The notes under the pieces: generated by a model
Told to the model about the DNA's origin: nothing
Databases searched by the model: none
Seen by the model: only the letters and a program-made list of their open reading frames with translations
In this document: in pieces, positions 49,501 through 56,928 of the stretch
Layout: the number at the start of each line of letters is the position of its first letter
Numbering within the stretch: position 1 is the first letter of the stretch
Assembly: GCF_001697225.1 (NCBI RefSeq)
Contig: NZ_CP014671.1
Location: forward strand, 2,914,001 to 2,978,000
Direction: 5' to 3'
Origin: Immundisolibacter cernigliae
GTDB taxonomy: Bacteria > Pseudomonadota > Gammaproteobacteria > Immundisolibacterales > Immundisolibacteraceae
DNA: 64,000 nucleotides
Translations under genes and position numbers: made by a program

Positions 49501-52500
49501 GATCCTGGCCGACGGTGGCCGAGCCGGCGATGGCATGGTGGCGGGCACGCAGGTGTCCGGCGTGCAGCGCCTGGAACTGGTCGCCAACGAGCGCCTCGAA
49601 TTCACCGGCCGCGGCCGGCTCGACGTCGCCGGCGATCTGGCCATTAGCGCGGGCTTGGTGAGCGCGGCTGGTGCCGCCGACCACGGTGTGACGGCCACCG
49701 GCGCGTTGAGCACGGCTGCGCTGGCAGCGCCGACTGACGCGCCGACCGGTGGTGTGGGTGCGCGGATCGGCCTCACCGGCGCCAGCATGCAGCACGGCGG
49801 GCGGCTGCGGCTGCCGTCGGGACAGGTCACGCTGGCGGCCACCGCCGGCGATGTGAGCCTAGAGGCCGGCAGCGTGCTGGATGCGGCCTCGGTGTGGCAG
49901 GCCTTCGGTTCCGGTGGGCGGGCCAGCCCGGCCGGCAGCGTCGTGCTGCGCGCCGATGCCGGCGACGTGATGGTGCTGGCCGGCGCGCAGGTCGACCTGC
50001 GCGGCCGGGACGGCGCCGATGCCGGCCGGCTGGAGCTGTCCGCTCCGGCCGGTACGGTGACGCTGGCCGGCGAGCTGCTCGCCAGCGCCACGGCGGATGG
50101 CGCCGGCCGGCGCGGGCAGGGTGGCGAGGCGAGCGTGGATGTCGCCAGCCTGAGCGATTTTTCGGCACTGAATCAGGCGCTGGAGAACGGCGGGTTCGCC
50201 GGGGAGCGGCAGCTGCGGGTGCGCACTGGCGACGTGCTGATCGGCGCCGGCGATACCGTCACCACGCAGCGCTTCGGTCTGGCCGTGGACGGCGGTGGTC
50301 TGACCGTGGCCGGCCACATCGACGCGCGCGGCGGCAAGGGCGGCCGGGTGGCGCTGTACGCACATGACAGCCTGGTGCTGGCCGATGGCGCGGTCATCGA
50401 CGCTTTCGCCACCGACGCGGCGGGCGCGGGCAGCGCCGGTCGCGGCGGGCAGGTGGAACTGGGCAGCGACAGCGGGCTCGATCTGGTGGCAGGTTCGGTG
50501 ATCGACGTGTCGGCCGGCGCCGGGGCGAATGCCGCGCAGGGTGGCCAGGTGCTGTTGCGCGCGCCGCGGGTCGGCACGACAGACGTGGCGATTGGCAGCG
50601 TGGGTAGCGCCATTCATGGCGCCCGCGAGGCGGTGGTGGAAGCGGTCCGCCGCTATGAGGACATCAGCACGCTCAACACCGGCGGTGCCGGCGCGCTGAG
50701 TCTGGCCACCCTGTCCGCTGACAACGCCGCTTTCATGACCAGCGCGGCGAGCATCGCCAGCCGCCTGGGCCAGAGCGGCAATCCGCTGTTCCACCTGCGC
50801 CCGGGCGTGGAGGTGCGCAGCAGCGGTAACCTGACCCTGGCCAGCGACTGGCAGCTGCTGCCGCTGCGTGCCGGCGGCGAGCCGGGCCTGCTGACCTTGC
50901 GTGCGGCCGGTAACGTACTGCTGAACGGATCGCTGTCCGATGGCTTCAGCACGGCGACGACGGCCGGCGTGCTGCAGGCCGGCGAGTCGTGGTCGTACCG
51001 GCTGGTCGCCGGGGCGGACCTGGACGCTGCCGACCCATTGGCAGTGCGGCCGTCCGGCGACGACATCGGCGACATTACCCTTGCCGCCAACAAGATGGTG
51101 CGCACCGGCACCGGCGATATCGCGCTTGCCGCCGCCCGCAATCTGAAGCTGAACGCCAACACCTCGGTGATCTACACCGCCGGTCAGGTGGGTCCGGCGG
51201 TTGACGACTTCACGGCACCGACCATCGGCGGCGTGCTGGCCCAGTTCCCGACCGCCGGCGGCGACCTGCGCATCGCCGTCGGGCGCGATATCGACGCGGC
51301 GCCGGCCGCCCAGTTGCCGACCGCCTGGCTGTTTCGGCAGGGCCGCGTGAATGCCGACGACGGCAGCGCGATAACGGCCAACCGCACCGCCTGGTGGCTG
51401 CGCTATGGCGAGTTCAAGCAGGGTGTCGGCGCGCTCGGCGGTGGCGATGTCGACATTCGCGCCGGCGGTGATGTGCGCAACCTCGGCGTGTCGCTGCCGA
51501 CCAACGCGCGTCTGCCGTCGGCCGCCGGCAGCGTGCCGGATGCAGCGCAGCTGGTGCTGCAGGGCGGTGGCGATCTGGACCTGCGCGCCGGTGGCGACAT
51601 TGGCAGCGCGCTGCTGTTCCTGGGCGCCGGTTCGGGCCGGGTGCGCGCCGGGGGCGACATTGCCTCGGCACGTACAGCGGGCGGTCAGCCGGTCAACGCG
51701 CTGGCCTTGCTCGGTGACGCACGTCTGGCGCTGACCGCCGGTGGCGAGGTGGCGCTGGACGCGGTGGCCAATCCCACCGTACTGAGCCAGGTCAGCGCCA
51801 ATATCAGCGGTGTGGCGAACACCAAGAAAAACTATTTCTTCACCTACGGTGCGCAGGCCAGTGTGGACGTGCAGGCGCTGACCGGCGATGTGCGCTTCGC
51901 GCAGAATCGGCTGGCGGTGTTGCAGGGTTACCCGGCGCATGGCATCGCGTCCAGTGACCAGGCCGCCCTGGGCATGTTGCCGCCGAACCTGGCCGCAGCG
52001 GCGTTCCGGGGCTCGATCGACCTGCTCGGCGATGCCGTCCTGTATCCGGCCCCGGCCGGCTCGCTGATTCTGCAGGCGGCAGGGGATCTGAGCCTGCTGG
52101 GCACGCTCGCCATGTCGGACCTGTTGCCGGCGAGCCTGCCATCGGTAGCGTTGCCGGCGAATGTGTTCGGTTCGGTCAATCGCCTGTCGGTGGCCCCGTC
52201 GGGCGTGCTGGCTCACGGCAATCCGCCCCTGCATGCCGGCGACGCGGAGCCGGCGCGGCTGGCGGCCGGCGGCGCGCTGCGCGGCCAGCCGGGCGCCGTC
52301 AGCCTGGTGCTGCCCAAGGCGGCGCTGCTGGAGGCGGGGGACGACATCGCCAACCTGTGGCTGTTCGGCCAGCACCTGGCAGCCACCGACGTGACGCGCG
52401 TGGTGGCCGGCGGCCAGATTCGCTACGACACGCCGCGCAATGCACTGGGCGCCCTGGGTAGCAGCAGCAACCGCCTGGAACTGGGCGGCCCCGGCCGCCT

Positions 52501-53665
52501 GGAGGTGCTGGCCGCCGATGATGTGGATCTGGGCTCCGGCGGTGGCATCGTCACGCGCGGCAATCTGAACAATCCGTTCCTGCCCGATGAGGGCGCCGCG
52601 GCGCTAGTGATGGCCGGTCTGGGCCAGTCGCCGGCGTATGGCGAGTTCGCCGCCCTGTACCTGGACCCGGCCAGTGCGCTGGCGGCGCCATACCAGGACG
52701 GGCTGCTCGCGTATCTGCGGGCTCTGGGCATCGAGCCGGCCGATGCGCAGGACGCTTTCGCCCGCTTCGCCGCGCTGCCGACCGAGCGCCAGGCACCCTT
52801 GCTGCACGACGTGCTGTTTGGCGAATTGCGTGCCGCCGGACGCCGGGCCGTGGCCGAAGGCGGCGACGACCCGGCGCGCTACCGGCGCGGCTTCGACGCC
52901 ATCGCGGCGCTGTTTCCGGGCGCCGGCAGCGAGCAATCGCCGTACCGCGGCGACATCAACCTGTTCTTCAGCCAGATTCGCACCGAACAGGGTGGCGGCA
53001 TCGACCTGATCGCGCCGGGCGGCCAGGTGAACGCCGGCCTGGCCAGCGTGACCGGTTTCAACAAGAGCGCCAGCGAGCTGGGCATCGTCACCGTGCGCGG
53101 CGGCAGCGTGCGCGCCTTTACCGACGGTGACTTCCTGGTCAACCAGTCGCGCGTGTTCACGCTCGGCGGCGGCGACATCCTGCTGTGGTCCTCGCGCGGC
53201 AACATCGACGCCGGCCGCGGCGCCAAGAGTGCCGGTGCCACGCCGGCGCCGCAGCTGGTGCTGCGTGGCGACCAGTTCGTGCTCGACACCTCGCGTTCGA
53301 TCAGCGGCTCGGGCATTGGTGTGCTGCTGTCGAGCCCGGACATCGTTCCGGGCGACGTGGACCTGATCGCGCCCAACGGCGAGGTCAACGCCGGAGACGC
53401 AGGTATTCGCTCGGCCGGCAACCTGACCATCGCCGCGCCGCGCGTGGTCGGCGCCGACAACATCCAGGTCGGCGGTGTGTCGAGCGGTGTGCCGGTGACC
53501 AGTACCGCCGTGTCCGGCAGCCTGGCCGGCGCCGCCGCTACCGGCAGCACCGCCACCAAGGCCGCCGCCGATGCGGCCGCGGCCGGCGCCGTGTCCGCCG
53601 CCGCCGGCGCGGTCACCGATTCTCTGGGCACGGTGACGGTGGAAGTGCTCGGTTTTGAAGGATGA
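43511..53665 (+). CDS. Filamentous haemagglutinin-like two-partner secretion exoprotein (about 3,384 residues)
   Basis: This huge surface or secreted protein has a signal segment (PAPRRLLATALAISATLQHS, ending near LLWAAP) and a TPS secretion domain (NMTITQQSQRAVLDWQSFNL, VYLINANGILFDRGAQV). Thousands of residues of Gly/Ala/Asp-rich beta-helix repeats follow. A C-terminal region resembles DUF3739 (YFFTYGAQASVDVQALTGDV), then an Ala-rich linker and the tail GTVTVEVLGFEG. The ATG at 43511 has GAGGTGG before it and is the only standard start upstream of the signal segment. The frame therefore runs through a REP array, adding about 85 Arg/Pro/Gly-rich residues before the signal peptide. The probable role is adhesion or another surface function; no enzymatic domain was recognised. 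Confidence 0.9.
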   Translation: MTERLPKSRIRPEGGPPTGKDPLWERRPRRESPDQPFGPGAGLPRGGDSARGRASHREKILWERSPGGSGAPAANLQESPSQSGSPFWPAPRRLLATALAISATLQHSLLWAAPSLPAGTLPVPAAAWVASGAASRAVSGANMTITQQSQRAVLDWQSFNLSADAKVRFDQPNSTAAALNRIHDANPSVIQGQLTANGEVYLINANGILFDRGAQVNVGGLVASALGISQDTFNAGLLSVPLGQAAFSFGGDAEAFASSEVAVEAGAQISAANGGRVMLLAPRVRNAGSISTPQGQAVLAGGDKVYLALPQSSQLRGFLVEVDPHATAGGGSVVNALGARVHADRGNVTLVGSTVRQDGEASATSAVGLNGSVRLLARDGATASGDTLVANNGGALTLGSGSVTAVTPVDDSATARDDAPFAASSIELAGRTVHLQGGAQVLAPGGNVSISAQRGAQFVADGAAREDVRVQIDAGARVDVSGLREVPVPVERNVVGVELRGDELKDSPLQRDGLLRNKTVFVDARVGTGLADASGALAGIERGIAERSTSGGDITLRSEGDVIVRSGAVLDVSGGSVLWQGGVIGTTLLVGEDGRLYDISVASPDRRYLAIAGRYAMTDPKWGVTREYNTLPGRYEAAYAQGRPAGSISVLAHRAVLDGDLRGQVVLGPRQRAVADRPAAGRLILGNAEASGASPNFMLPDLALLAAPPALDDGFTFGLPDALTPLPAGAAQRLVLDPQRLAAGGFGTLEAYVNGSIEVNEPVSLAPGGSLRLTGRSLQVAADISVPAGSIRLQTRRTAGSTDLTAADHALEVAGGVRLSAAGLWSNDRLGAPADQLAADAGSVTLDAVADLRLHAGSVVDVSGGGELDRDGALRGGRGGDITLSVGRFNLGDNDPQTSSMLLDGALLGHGLTGGGRLQVSASRVQIGGAAPGEQRVLHLMPEFFQRGGFGAYQVNGQDGLDVADGTRIAPRTQTLRPLGELTLLPTGRSLADLTTPLLEDLPQRPAADLSLAAGSLAFGDLRLGAGSVIDADPGAAVALSAGRQLTVLGQINAPAGSIALSTQPGGGPDDAYHFGQSIWLGAAAALRATGYAELLPDAQGLRRGQVLPGGSVSLDAGKGYVIAEAGSLIDVSGTSAVLDIQLADRTRDVKVPGTTATDDAAVVPTVIASGGGRIAITAREGGILAGELRGTAAPGAAGGSLTVVLERPPVSNVGFPTGPVRLELGSAVPELPVGLAPGEDVPDNGVLRLGATQVAAGGFADLTLASRDRIDFTTDLDLRLSGRLTLSAPELGASAGTQVLLAGQSIQVANPGSLQAPRAAASGDADLELRADLIDLAGEVALQGIDTLRLDSAGDLRLRGVLAGSSSRELNGRLHGAGEVSVRAAQVYPTTLSRFRIEADRQISIAAAPASATQPLSAAGELTLAAPRIDQAGTLRAPFGTLSLVGDDIHLRDGSLSSVSGAGLLVPFGRTELGGRDWAYALAGDANLLLFDTLPDKAISLDGSTVDIAAGARLDVRGGGDLLAHEFLPGPGGSRDVLAPANVAGGFAVLPGLGAGAAPFDHQIASEGQFAPGELVWLGGVPGLAAGFYSKLPARYALLPGAFLVTPTTAVADVSDTFQLGLPLGDYLVAGREARELASGPLAAARSSIYNVQSGAVLARRAEYAPLRASEFFAHSGGGQVADAGRVSIAAREDLILAGNLLTAAAAGGRGGALDIAAPRLAVLGGGALAPGADYVTLDAGHLSSLGVASLLLGGTRRQDGAVDALTVVAQDVVVDTGGAVLSAPDLIVAARQQVSVRSGSQLQAGAGAAPGRALEIGADGDGDGALLRLAAQPTARTVRVNVNRDRGDLVIEAGAQLAANGSIELDATRNNTLGGDLRLAAGGELAVAAGSVSLGAAPVGTPGLLLDAARLAGLAGAGALALRSYSTLDVYGAVNLGGAGLASLTLETGSLRGFLGAGELAQLQARRLTLGNPSAGSGDAAVASNGTLRLLADQLILADGGRAGDGMVAGTQVSGVQRLELVANERLEFTGRGRLDVAGDLAISAGLVSAAGAADHGVTATGALSTAALAAPTDAPTGGVGARIGLTGASMQHGGRLRLPSGQVTLAATAGDVSLEAGSVLDAASVWQAFGSGGRASPAGSVVLRADAGDVMVLAGAQVDLRGRDGADAGRLELSAPAGTVTLAGELLASATADGAGRRGQGGEASVDVASLSDFSALNQALENGGFAGERQLRVRTGDVLIGAGDTVTTQRFGLAVDGGGLTVAGHIDARGGKGGRVALYAHDSLVLADGAVIDAFATDAAGAGSAGRGGQVELGSDSGLDLVAGSVIDVSAGAGANAAQGGQVLLRAPRVGTTDVAIGSVGSAIHGAREAVVEAVRRYEDISTLNTGGAGALSLATLSADNAAFMTSAASIASRLGQSGNPLFHLRPGVEVRSSGNLTLASDWQLLPLRAGGEPGLLTLRAAGNVLLNGSLSDGFSTATTAGVLQAGESWSYRLVAGADLDAADPLAVRPSGDDIGDITLAANKMVRTGTGDIALAAARNLKLNANTSVIYTAGQVGPAVDDFTAPTIGGVLAQFPTAGGDLRIAVGRDIDAAPAAQLPTAWLFRQGRVNADDGSAITANRTAWWLRYGEFKQGVGALGGGDVDIRAGGDVRNLGVSLPTNARLPSAAGSVPDAAQLVLQGGGDLDLRAGGDIGSALLFLGAGSGRVRAGGDIASARTAGGQPVNALALLGDARLALTAGGEVALDAVANPTVLSQVSANISGVANTKKNYFFTYGAQASVDVQALTGDVRFAQNRLAVLQGYPAHGIASSDQAALGMLPPNLAAAAFRGSIDLLGDAVLYPAPAGSLILQAAGDLSLLGTLAMSDLLPASLPSVALPANVFGSVNRLSVAPSGVLAHGNPPLHAGDAEPARLAAGGALRGQPGAVSLVLPKAALLEAGDDIANLWLFGQHLAATDVTRVVAGGQIRYDTPRNALGALGSSSNRLELGGPGRLEVLAADDVDLGSGGGIVTRGNLNNPFLPDEGAAALVMAGLGQSPAYGEFAALYLDPASALAAPYQDGLLAYLRALGIEPADAQDAFARFAALPTERQAPLLHDVLFGELRAAGRRAVAEGGDDPARYRRGFDAIAALFPGAGSEQSPYRGDINLFFSQIRTEQGGGIDLIAPGGQVNAGLASVTGFNKSASELGIVTVRGGSVRAFTDGDFLVNQSRVFTLGGGDILLWSSRGNIDAGRGAKSAGATPAPQLVLRGDQFVLDTSRSISGSGIGVLLSSPDIVPGDVDLIAPNGEVNAGDAGIRSAGNLTIAAPRVVGADNIQVGGVSSGVPVTSTAVSGSLAGAAATGSTATKAAADAAAAGAVSAAAGAVTDSLGTVTVEVLGFEG
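43537..43738. repeat. REP-like palindrome array 5, inside the exoprotein reading frame
   Basis: Alternating type a and type b units lie between the ATG and the signal-peptide codons of the exoprotein gene. In this frame they have no stop codon and translate as WERRPRRES- and RPEGGPPTG-like segments. Confidence 0.88.
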
Positions 53666-53692
53666 CCGTCATCTGGGCCGGGCGTGTGTCAA

Positions 53693-53723
53693 GGCTCTGT
53701 AACAGAGCCCGCGGAGAATCCGC
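53693..53723 (+). other. Tandem hairpins between the exoprotein and ExbB-like genes
   Basis: GGCTCTG (53693-53699) pairs with CAGAGCC (53703-53709) around TAA, and GCGGA pairs with TCCGC at 53711-53723. No proper T-run follows, so this is more likely an mRNA-processing, stability or attenuation element than a full terminator. Confidence 0.5.
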
Positions 53724-53756
53724 TGCTTTGGTTTCGCCGGACGGGTCAGCCGCTTC

Positions 53757-53860
53757 GTTCGGCCCGGGGGCGGGCCTCCCACGGTTTCGGCTTTGGCTGT
53801 TCGGCCCGAGGGCGGGCCTCCCACATCCACCACTATGGGAGCGGCGCCCGCGCCGCGAAC
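53757..53860. repeat. REP-like palindrome array 6
   Basis: Two type a units and one type b unit between the exoprotein and ExbB-like genes, in the untranslated gap if the ExbB start is 53905. Confidence 0.85.
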
Positions 53861-53904
53861 GACGGCCCCTGTTTTTCCGATCGCCTGTCACGGATTGTCC
53901 GCCC

Positions 53905-55653
53905 ATGTTGCGTTTTTCTTGTGCCCGTTTGTTACTGACCGTGGCGCTGCTGGTGCCGCCGCTGGCCCATGCCTGGTGGCAGCCGGACTGGCAGTTTCGA
54001 AAGCCCCTGACGGTGCAGCCGCCGGCCGAGGAAGCCGGTCTTGCGGCCAGCGACCTGCCGGTGCTGCTGCGTCTGCACGCCGGCAATTTCGGTTTTTTTG
54101 CCGATACCAAACCGGACGGCGCGGACCTGCGCCTGCTGGCGGGCGACGACACGACGCCGCTGAAGTACCACATCGAACGCTATGACCCGGTCACCGGCAT
54201 GGGTCTGCTGTGGGTGCGCATGCCGCAGCTGGCGGCCGGTGCGCCGGCCAGCGCCTATCTTTATTACGGCAACGCGGCGGCGCCCGCCGGTGATGACGCG
54301 GCTGGCACTTACGATGCCGAACAGGCGCTGGTGTTTCATTTCGGCGAGGCGCAGGGCGCGCCGCGTGACAGCACCGCCAACGCCAATCACGCGGCCGAGT
54401 CGGGCGCGCAGGCAGTGGCTGCCAGTCTGATCGGCGGCGGTCTGCGCTTCACCGGCAGCGAGACGCTGCGCGTGCCCGGTTCGGCCTCGTTGGCGATCGA
54501 CCCGGCCAAGGGGCTGACGGTCAGCCTGTGGATCCGGCCCGATGCGGTCGCCAGCGGCGCCGTGCTGGAACTGGGCATTGCCGAGCAGCCGTTGCTGCTG
54601 AGCCTGGCCGACGGCGTACCGCTGGCACGGATCGGCGCGGTCGAGGCGCGCGCCGCCGCACCGCTGTCAGCCGGCGAGTGGCACCACCTGGCGCTGACCG
54701 TGGATGCCGGCACGGCGACGTTGTACGTCGATGGCGCGCCGGCGGGCAGCGCGGCGGTAGAGCTCAAGCCGATCGCCGGCGATCTGGTGCTCGGCGCCGG
54801 TCCGTTGGCGCAGGCGGCGGGTCTGGCCGGCCTGGCGGCGGACATCGACGAGTTCGGCCTGGCCCGGGTGGCGCGTGACGCGGGTTATCTGCGCCTGCTG
54901 GCCCTCACGCAGGGCACCGCGGCGAGTCTGATCAGTTACGGCGAGGACGAGTCCGGCGAAGCCGCCGAAGGGCATGGCTCGTACATCGGCGTGGTGTTGC
55001 AGAACGTGACGCTGGATGGCTGGATCATCATCGGTCTGCTCAGCGTGATGTCGGCAATCTCCTGGGTGGTCATGGCCAGCAAGGCGCGCTTTCTGAGCAC
55101 CGTGCGGCGGGCCAATGCGAAGTTCCTGGAAAGCTTTCGCAGCATAGGCGACGGCGATCTGACGGCTCTGGCGGCGCGCACCGAGTTCGCCGGCTCGCCC
55201 CTGCACCGGGTTTGCGTGGCCGGCGTGCAGGAGCTGACCGGGCGCCTGCACCGCAGTGCCGGTGCGCAGGCGACGGGTCTGTCGCCGCAGGCCCTGGAGG
55301 CGCTGCGCACGCGCATCGACGCGTCCGCAGCGCGTGAGCAGCAGCGCCTGAACGCCGGCATGGTGCTGCTGACAATCGCCATTTCCGGCGGGCCCTTCCT
55401 GGGCCTGCTGGGTACCGTGGTGGGCGTGATGATCACCTTCGCCGCCATCGCCGCATCGGGCGAGGTGAACGTCAACTCGATCGCGCCGGGCATCGCCGCC
55501 GCCCTGGTGGCCACGGTGGCGGGCCTGGTGGTCGCCATCCCGGCCCTGTTTGGCTACAACTACCTCGGCACCCTGATCCGCGACACGACCACGGACCTGC
55601 GCGTGTTCGTGGACGAGCTGGTGGCGGGCATCGCCGAGCAGCACACGGCATAA
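53905..55653 (+). CDS. exbB: ExbB/TolQ/MotA proton channel with N-terminal DUF2341 and lectin-like domains
   Basis: The 582-residue protein has a signal peptide (MLRFSCARLLLTVALLVPPL, cut near AHA), a DUF2341 domain opening with WWQPDWQFRK, and a LamG/concanavalin-like domain around residues 165-335 (LTVSLWIRPDAV, GEWHHLALTVD). An ExbB-type channel with membrane helices follows from about 370, with GTVVGVMITFAAIA and the final VATVAGLVVAIPALFGYN helix. The channel would use the proton gradient with ExbD and TonB while the large N-terminal part faces the periplasm. The frame stays open to an ATG at 53662 overlapping the exoprotein stop, but the ATG at 53905 gives a normal signal peptide. Confidence 0.88.
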   Translation: MLRFSCARLLLTVALLVPPLAHAWWQPDWQFRKPLTVQPPAEEAGLAASDLPVLLRLHAGNFGFFADTKPDGADLRLLAGDDTTPLKYHIERYDPVTGMGLLWVRMPQLAAGAPASAYLYYGNAAAPAGDDAAGTYDAEQALVFHFGEAQGAPRDSTANANHAAESGAQAVAASLIGGGLRFTGSETLRVPGSASLAIDPAKGLTVSLWIRPDAVASGAVLELGIAEQPLLLSLADGVPLARIGAVEARAAAPLSAGEWHHLALTVDAGTATLYVDGAPAGSAAVELKPIAGDLVLGAGPLAQAAGLAGLAADIDEFGLARVARDAGYLRLLALTQGTAASLISYGEDESGEAAEGHGSYIGVVLQNVTLDGWIIIGLLSVMSAISWVVMASKARFLSTVRRANAKFLESFRSIGDGDLTALAARTEFAGSPLHRVCVAGVQELTGRLHRSAGAQATGLSPQALEALRTRIDASAAREQQRLNAGMVLLTIAISGGPFLGLLGTVVGVMITFAAIAASGEVNVNSIAPGIAAALVATVAGLVVAIPALFGYNYLGTLIRDTTTDLRVFVDELVAGIAEQHTA

Positions 55654-55665
55654 GGGAGATTCGCC

Positions 55666-56070
55666 ATGCAGGTCCAGGAAGAAGGCAAGCCCTACGACGA
55701 CATCAACATCGTGCCGATGCTCGATCTCACGTATGTGCTGCTCATCATCTTCATCATCATGACCACGGCGGCGGTGCAGGGCATCCAGGTCAACCTGCCC
55801 AAGGCCAGCGCCACGCCGAGCCTGGGCCAGAACCAGACCAAGGCCATCTCGATCACGGCCGACGGAACGATCTATCTGGACACCTACCCGGTCACGCTGG
55901 CCGAGCTGGAAACCACCCTGCGCGGCTACAAGGCGGCCAACCCGGCGCTGCCGGTGGTGGTCAAGGCCGACGCCAGCATCCAGTACCAGCAGGTGGTGGA
56001 CGTGCTGGACCTGCTGGGGCGGCTGGAAATCTCCCAGCTCGGCCTGGTGACCCAGCGCCTGGTCAAGTAG
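55666..56070 (+). CDS. exbD: ExbD/TolR biopolymer transport protein
   Basis: The 134-residue protein has one N-terminal membrane helix with the essential Asp (VPMLDLTYVLLIIFIIM, D20) and a periplasmic domain typical of ExbD. It lies 12 bases after the ExbB gene with GGGAGA before the ATG, forming the stator pair. Confidence 0.94.
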   Translation: MQVQEEGKPYDDINIVPMLDLTYVLLIIFIIMTTAAVQGIQVNLPKASATPSLGQNQTKAISITADGTIYLDTYPVTLAELETTLRGYKAANPALPVVVKADASIQYQQVVDVLDLLGRLEISQLGLVTQRLVK

Positions 56071-56111
56071 GCGTGGCTGGTGGCTTGTCCTCGTGTCGGG
56101 CGCCGTTGCGT

Positions 56112-56177
56112 TGTGGGCGGCCGGCTTCGGGCCGAATGCCTGAGTCGAGGATTCGCGGCGCGGGCGCCGCTCCCACC
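56112..56177. repeat. REP-like palindrome array 7
   Basis: One type a and one type b unit in the 160-base gap between exbD and the TonB-like gene. It is the last copy seen on the right side. Confidence 0.8.
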
Positions 56178-56230
56178 GGGGCGCTGCCTGCGGCCGATCC
56201 GTCGGCCGGCAATACGATGCTGCGTTCGGC

Positions 56231-56869
56231 ATGAAATCCGTGCTGAGAAAGCTGCTGCCCCTTGCCGTGGCGCTGGCGGTGATCATCGGTCTGGGGCTGA
56301 TCGTGCGCAGTCTGCTGTCGCAGGCGCCGGCCCCCGATCCGCGCCGGCCGCAGGAGGTGACGCTGATCAAGCCGCCGCCTCCGCCGCCGCCGCCCAAGGA
56401 ACAACCACCCCCGCCGGAAGTGAAGGAAGAGGTGGACATCCCGGAACCGGAAGCGGTGCCGGAAGACGTTCCCGAGGCGGCCAACGAGCCACCGCCGGGT
56501 GAGGCGCTGGGCGTGGATGCCGAGGGTGGTGCCGGCGGCGATGGCTTCGGTCTGGCCGCCCGCAAGGGCGGGCGCGACCTGTTGCAAAGCGGTGGCGGTG
56601 ATGGCGAAGCCTGGCTGCGCGGCGAGCTGGATCGGGTGCTGACGGCTGCGCTGAGCAACGACGAGACACTGCGGCGCAAGCGCTTTCGGGTGCCGGTGCG
56701 CATCGAGCTGGCGCCGGATGGGTCGGTGCTGCGGGTGGAGTTGCTGAGCAGCACCGGCGATCGCGAGGTCGATCGGCTGCTGGAGGCCCGCCTGGGCGGC
56801 GTGCGCCTGTCCGATCCGTTGCCGGCCGGTGTGCGCCGCGTGGTGCGCCTGCGCGTCGGGTCGGTGTGA
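56231..56869 (+). CDS. TonB-like energy transducer
   Basis: The 212-residue protein has the TonB layout. A short cytoplasmic start and one membrane helix (LAVALAVIIGLGLIV) come first, followed by a proline-rich spacer (KPPPPPPPPKEQPPPPEV). A Gly-rich link leads to a C-terminal TonB/TolA-like domain (RVPVRIELAPDGSVLRVELL). It would carry force from ExbB-ExbD to an outer-membrane partner. No TonB-dependent receptor is encoded nearby; the FhaC-type pore or the porin are candidate partners. No TonB box was identified in either. Confidence 0.85.
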   Translation: MKSVLRKLLPLAVALAVIIGLGLIVRSLLSQAPAPDPRRPQEVTLIKPPPPPPPPKEQPPPPEVKEEVDIPEPEAVPEDVPEAANEPPPGEALGVDAEGGAGGDGFGLAARKGGRDLLQSGGGDGEAWLRGELDRVLTAALSNDETLRRKRFRVPVRIELAPDGSVLRVELLSSTGDREVDRLLEARLGGVRLSDPLPAGVRRVVRLRVGSV

Positions 56870-56928
56870 TTTGCCGTCTGCGCCGGGCACATGCCCGGCC
56901 GGCGCTGGGTTCAATTTCCGGAGGACAC

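Noticed and set aside
43523-49795. A minus-strand open frame of 2,090 codons opposite the exoprotein gene
   Set aside because: It is the shadow of the low-stop, GC-rich exoprotein frame, with no signal peptide or recognisable domain.
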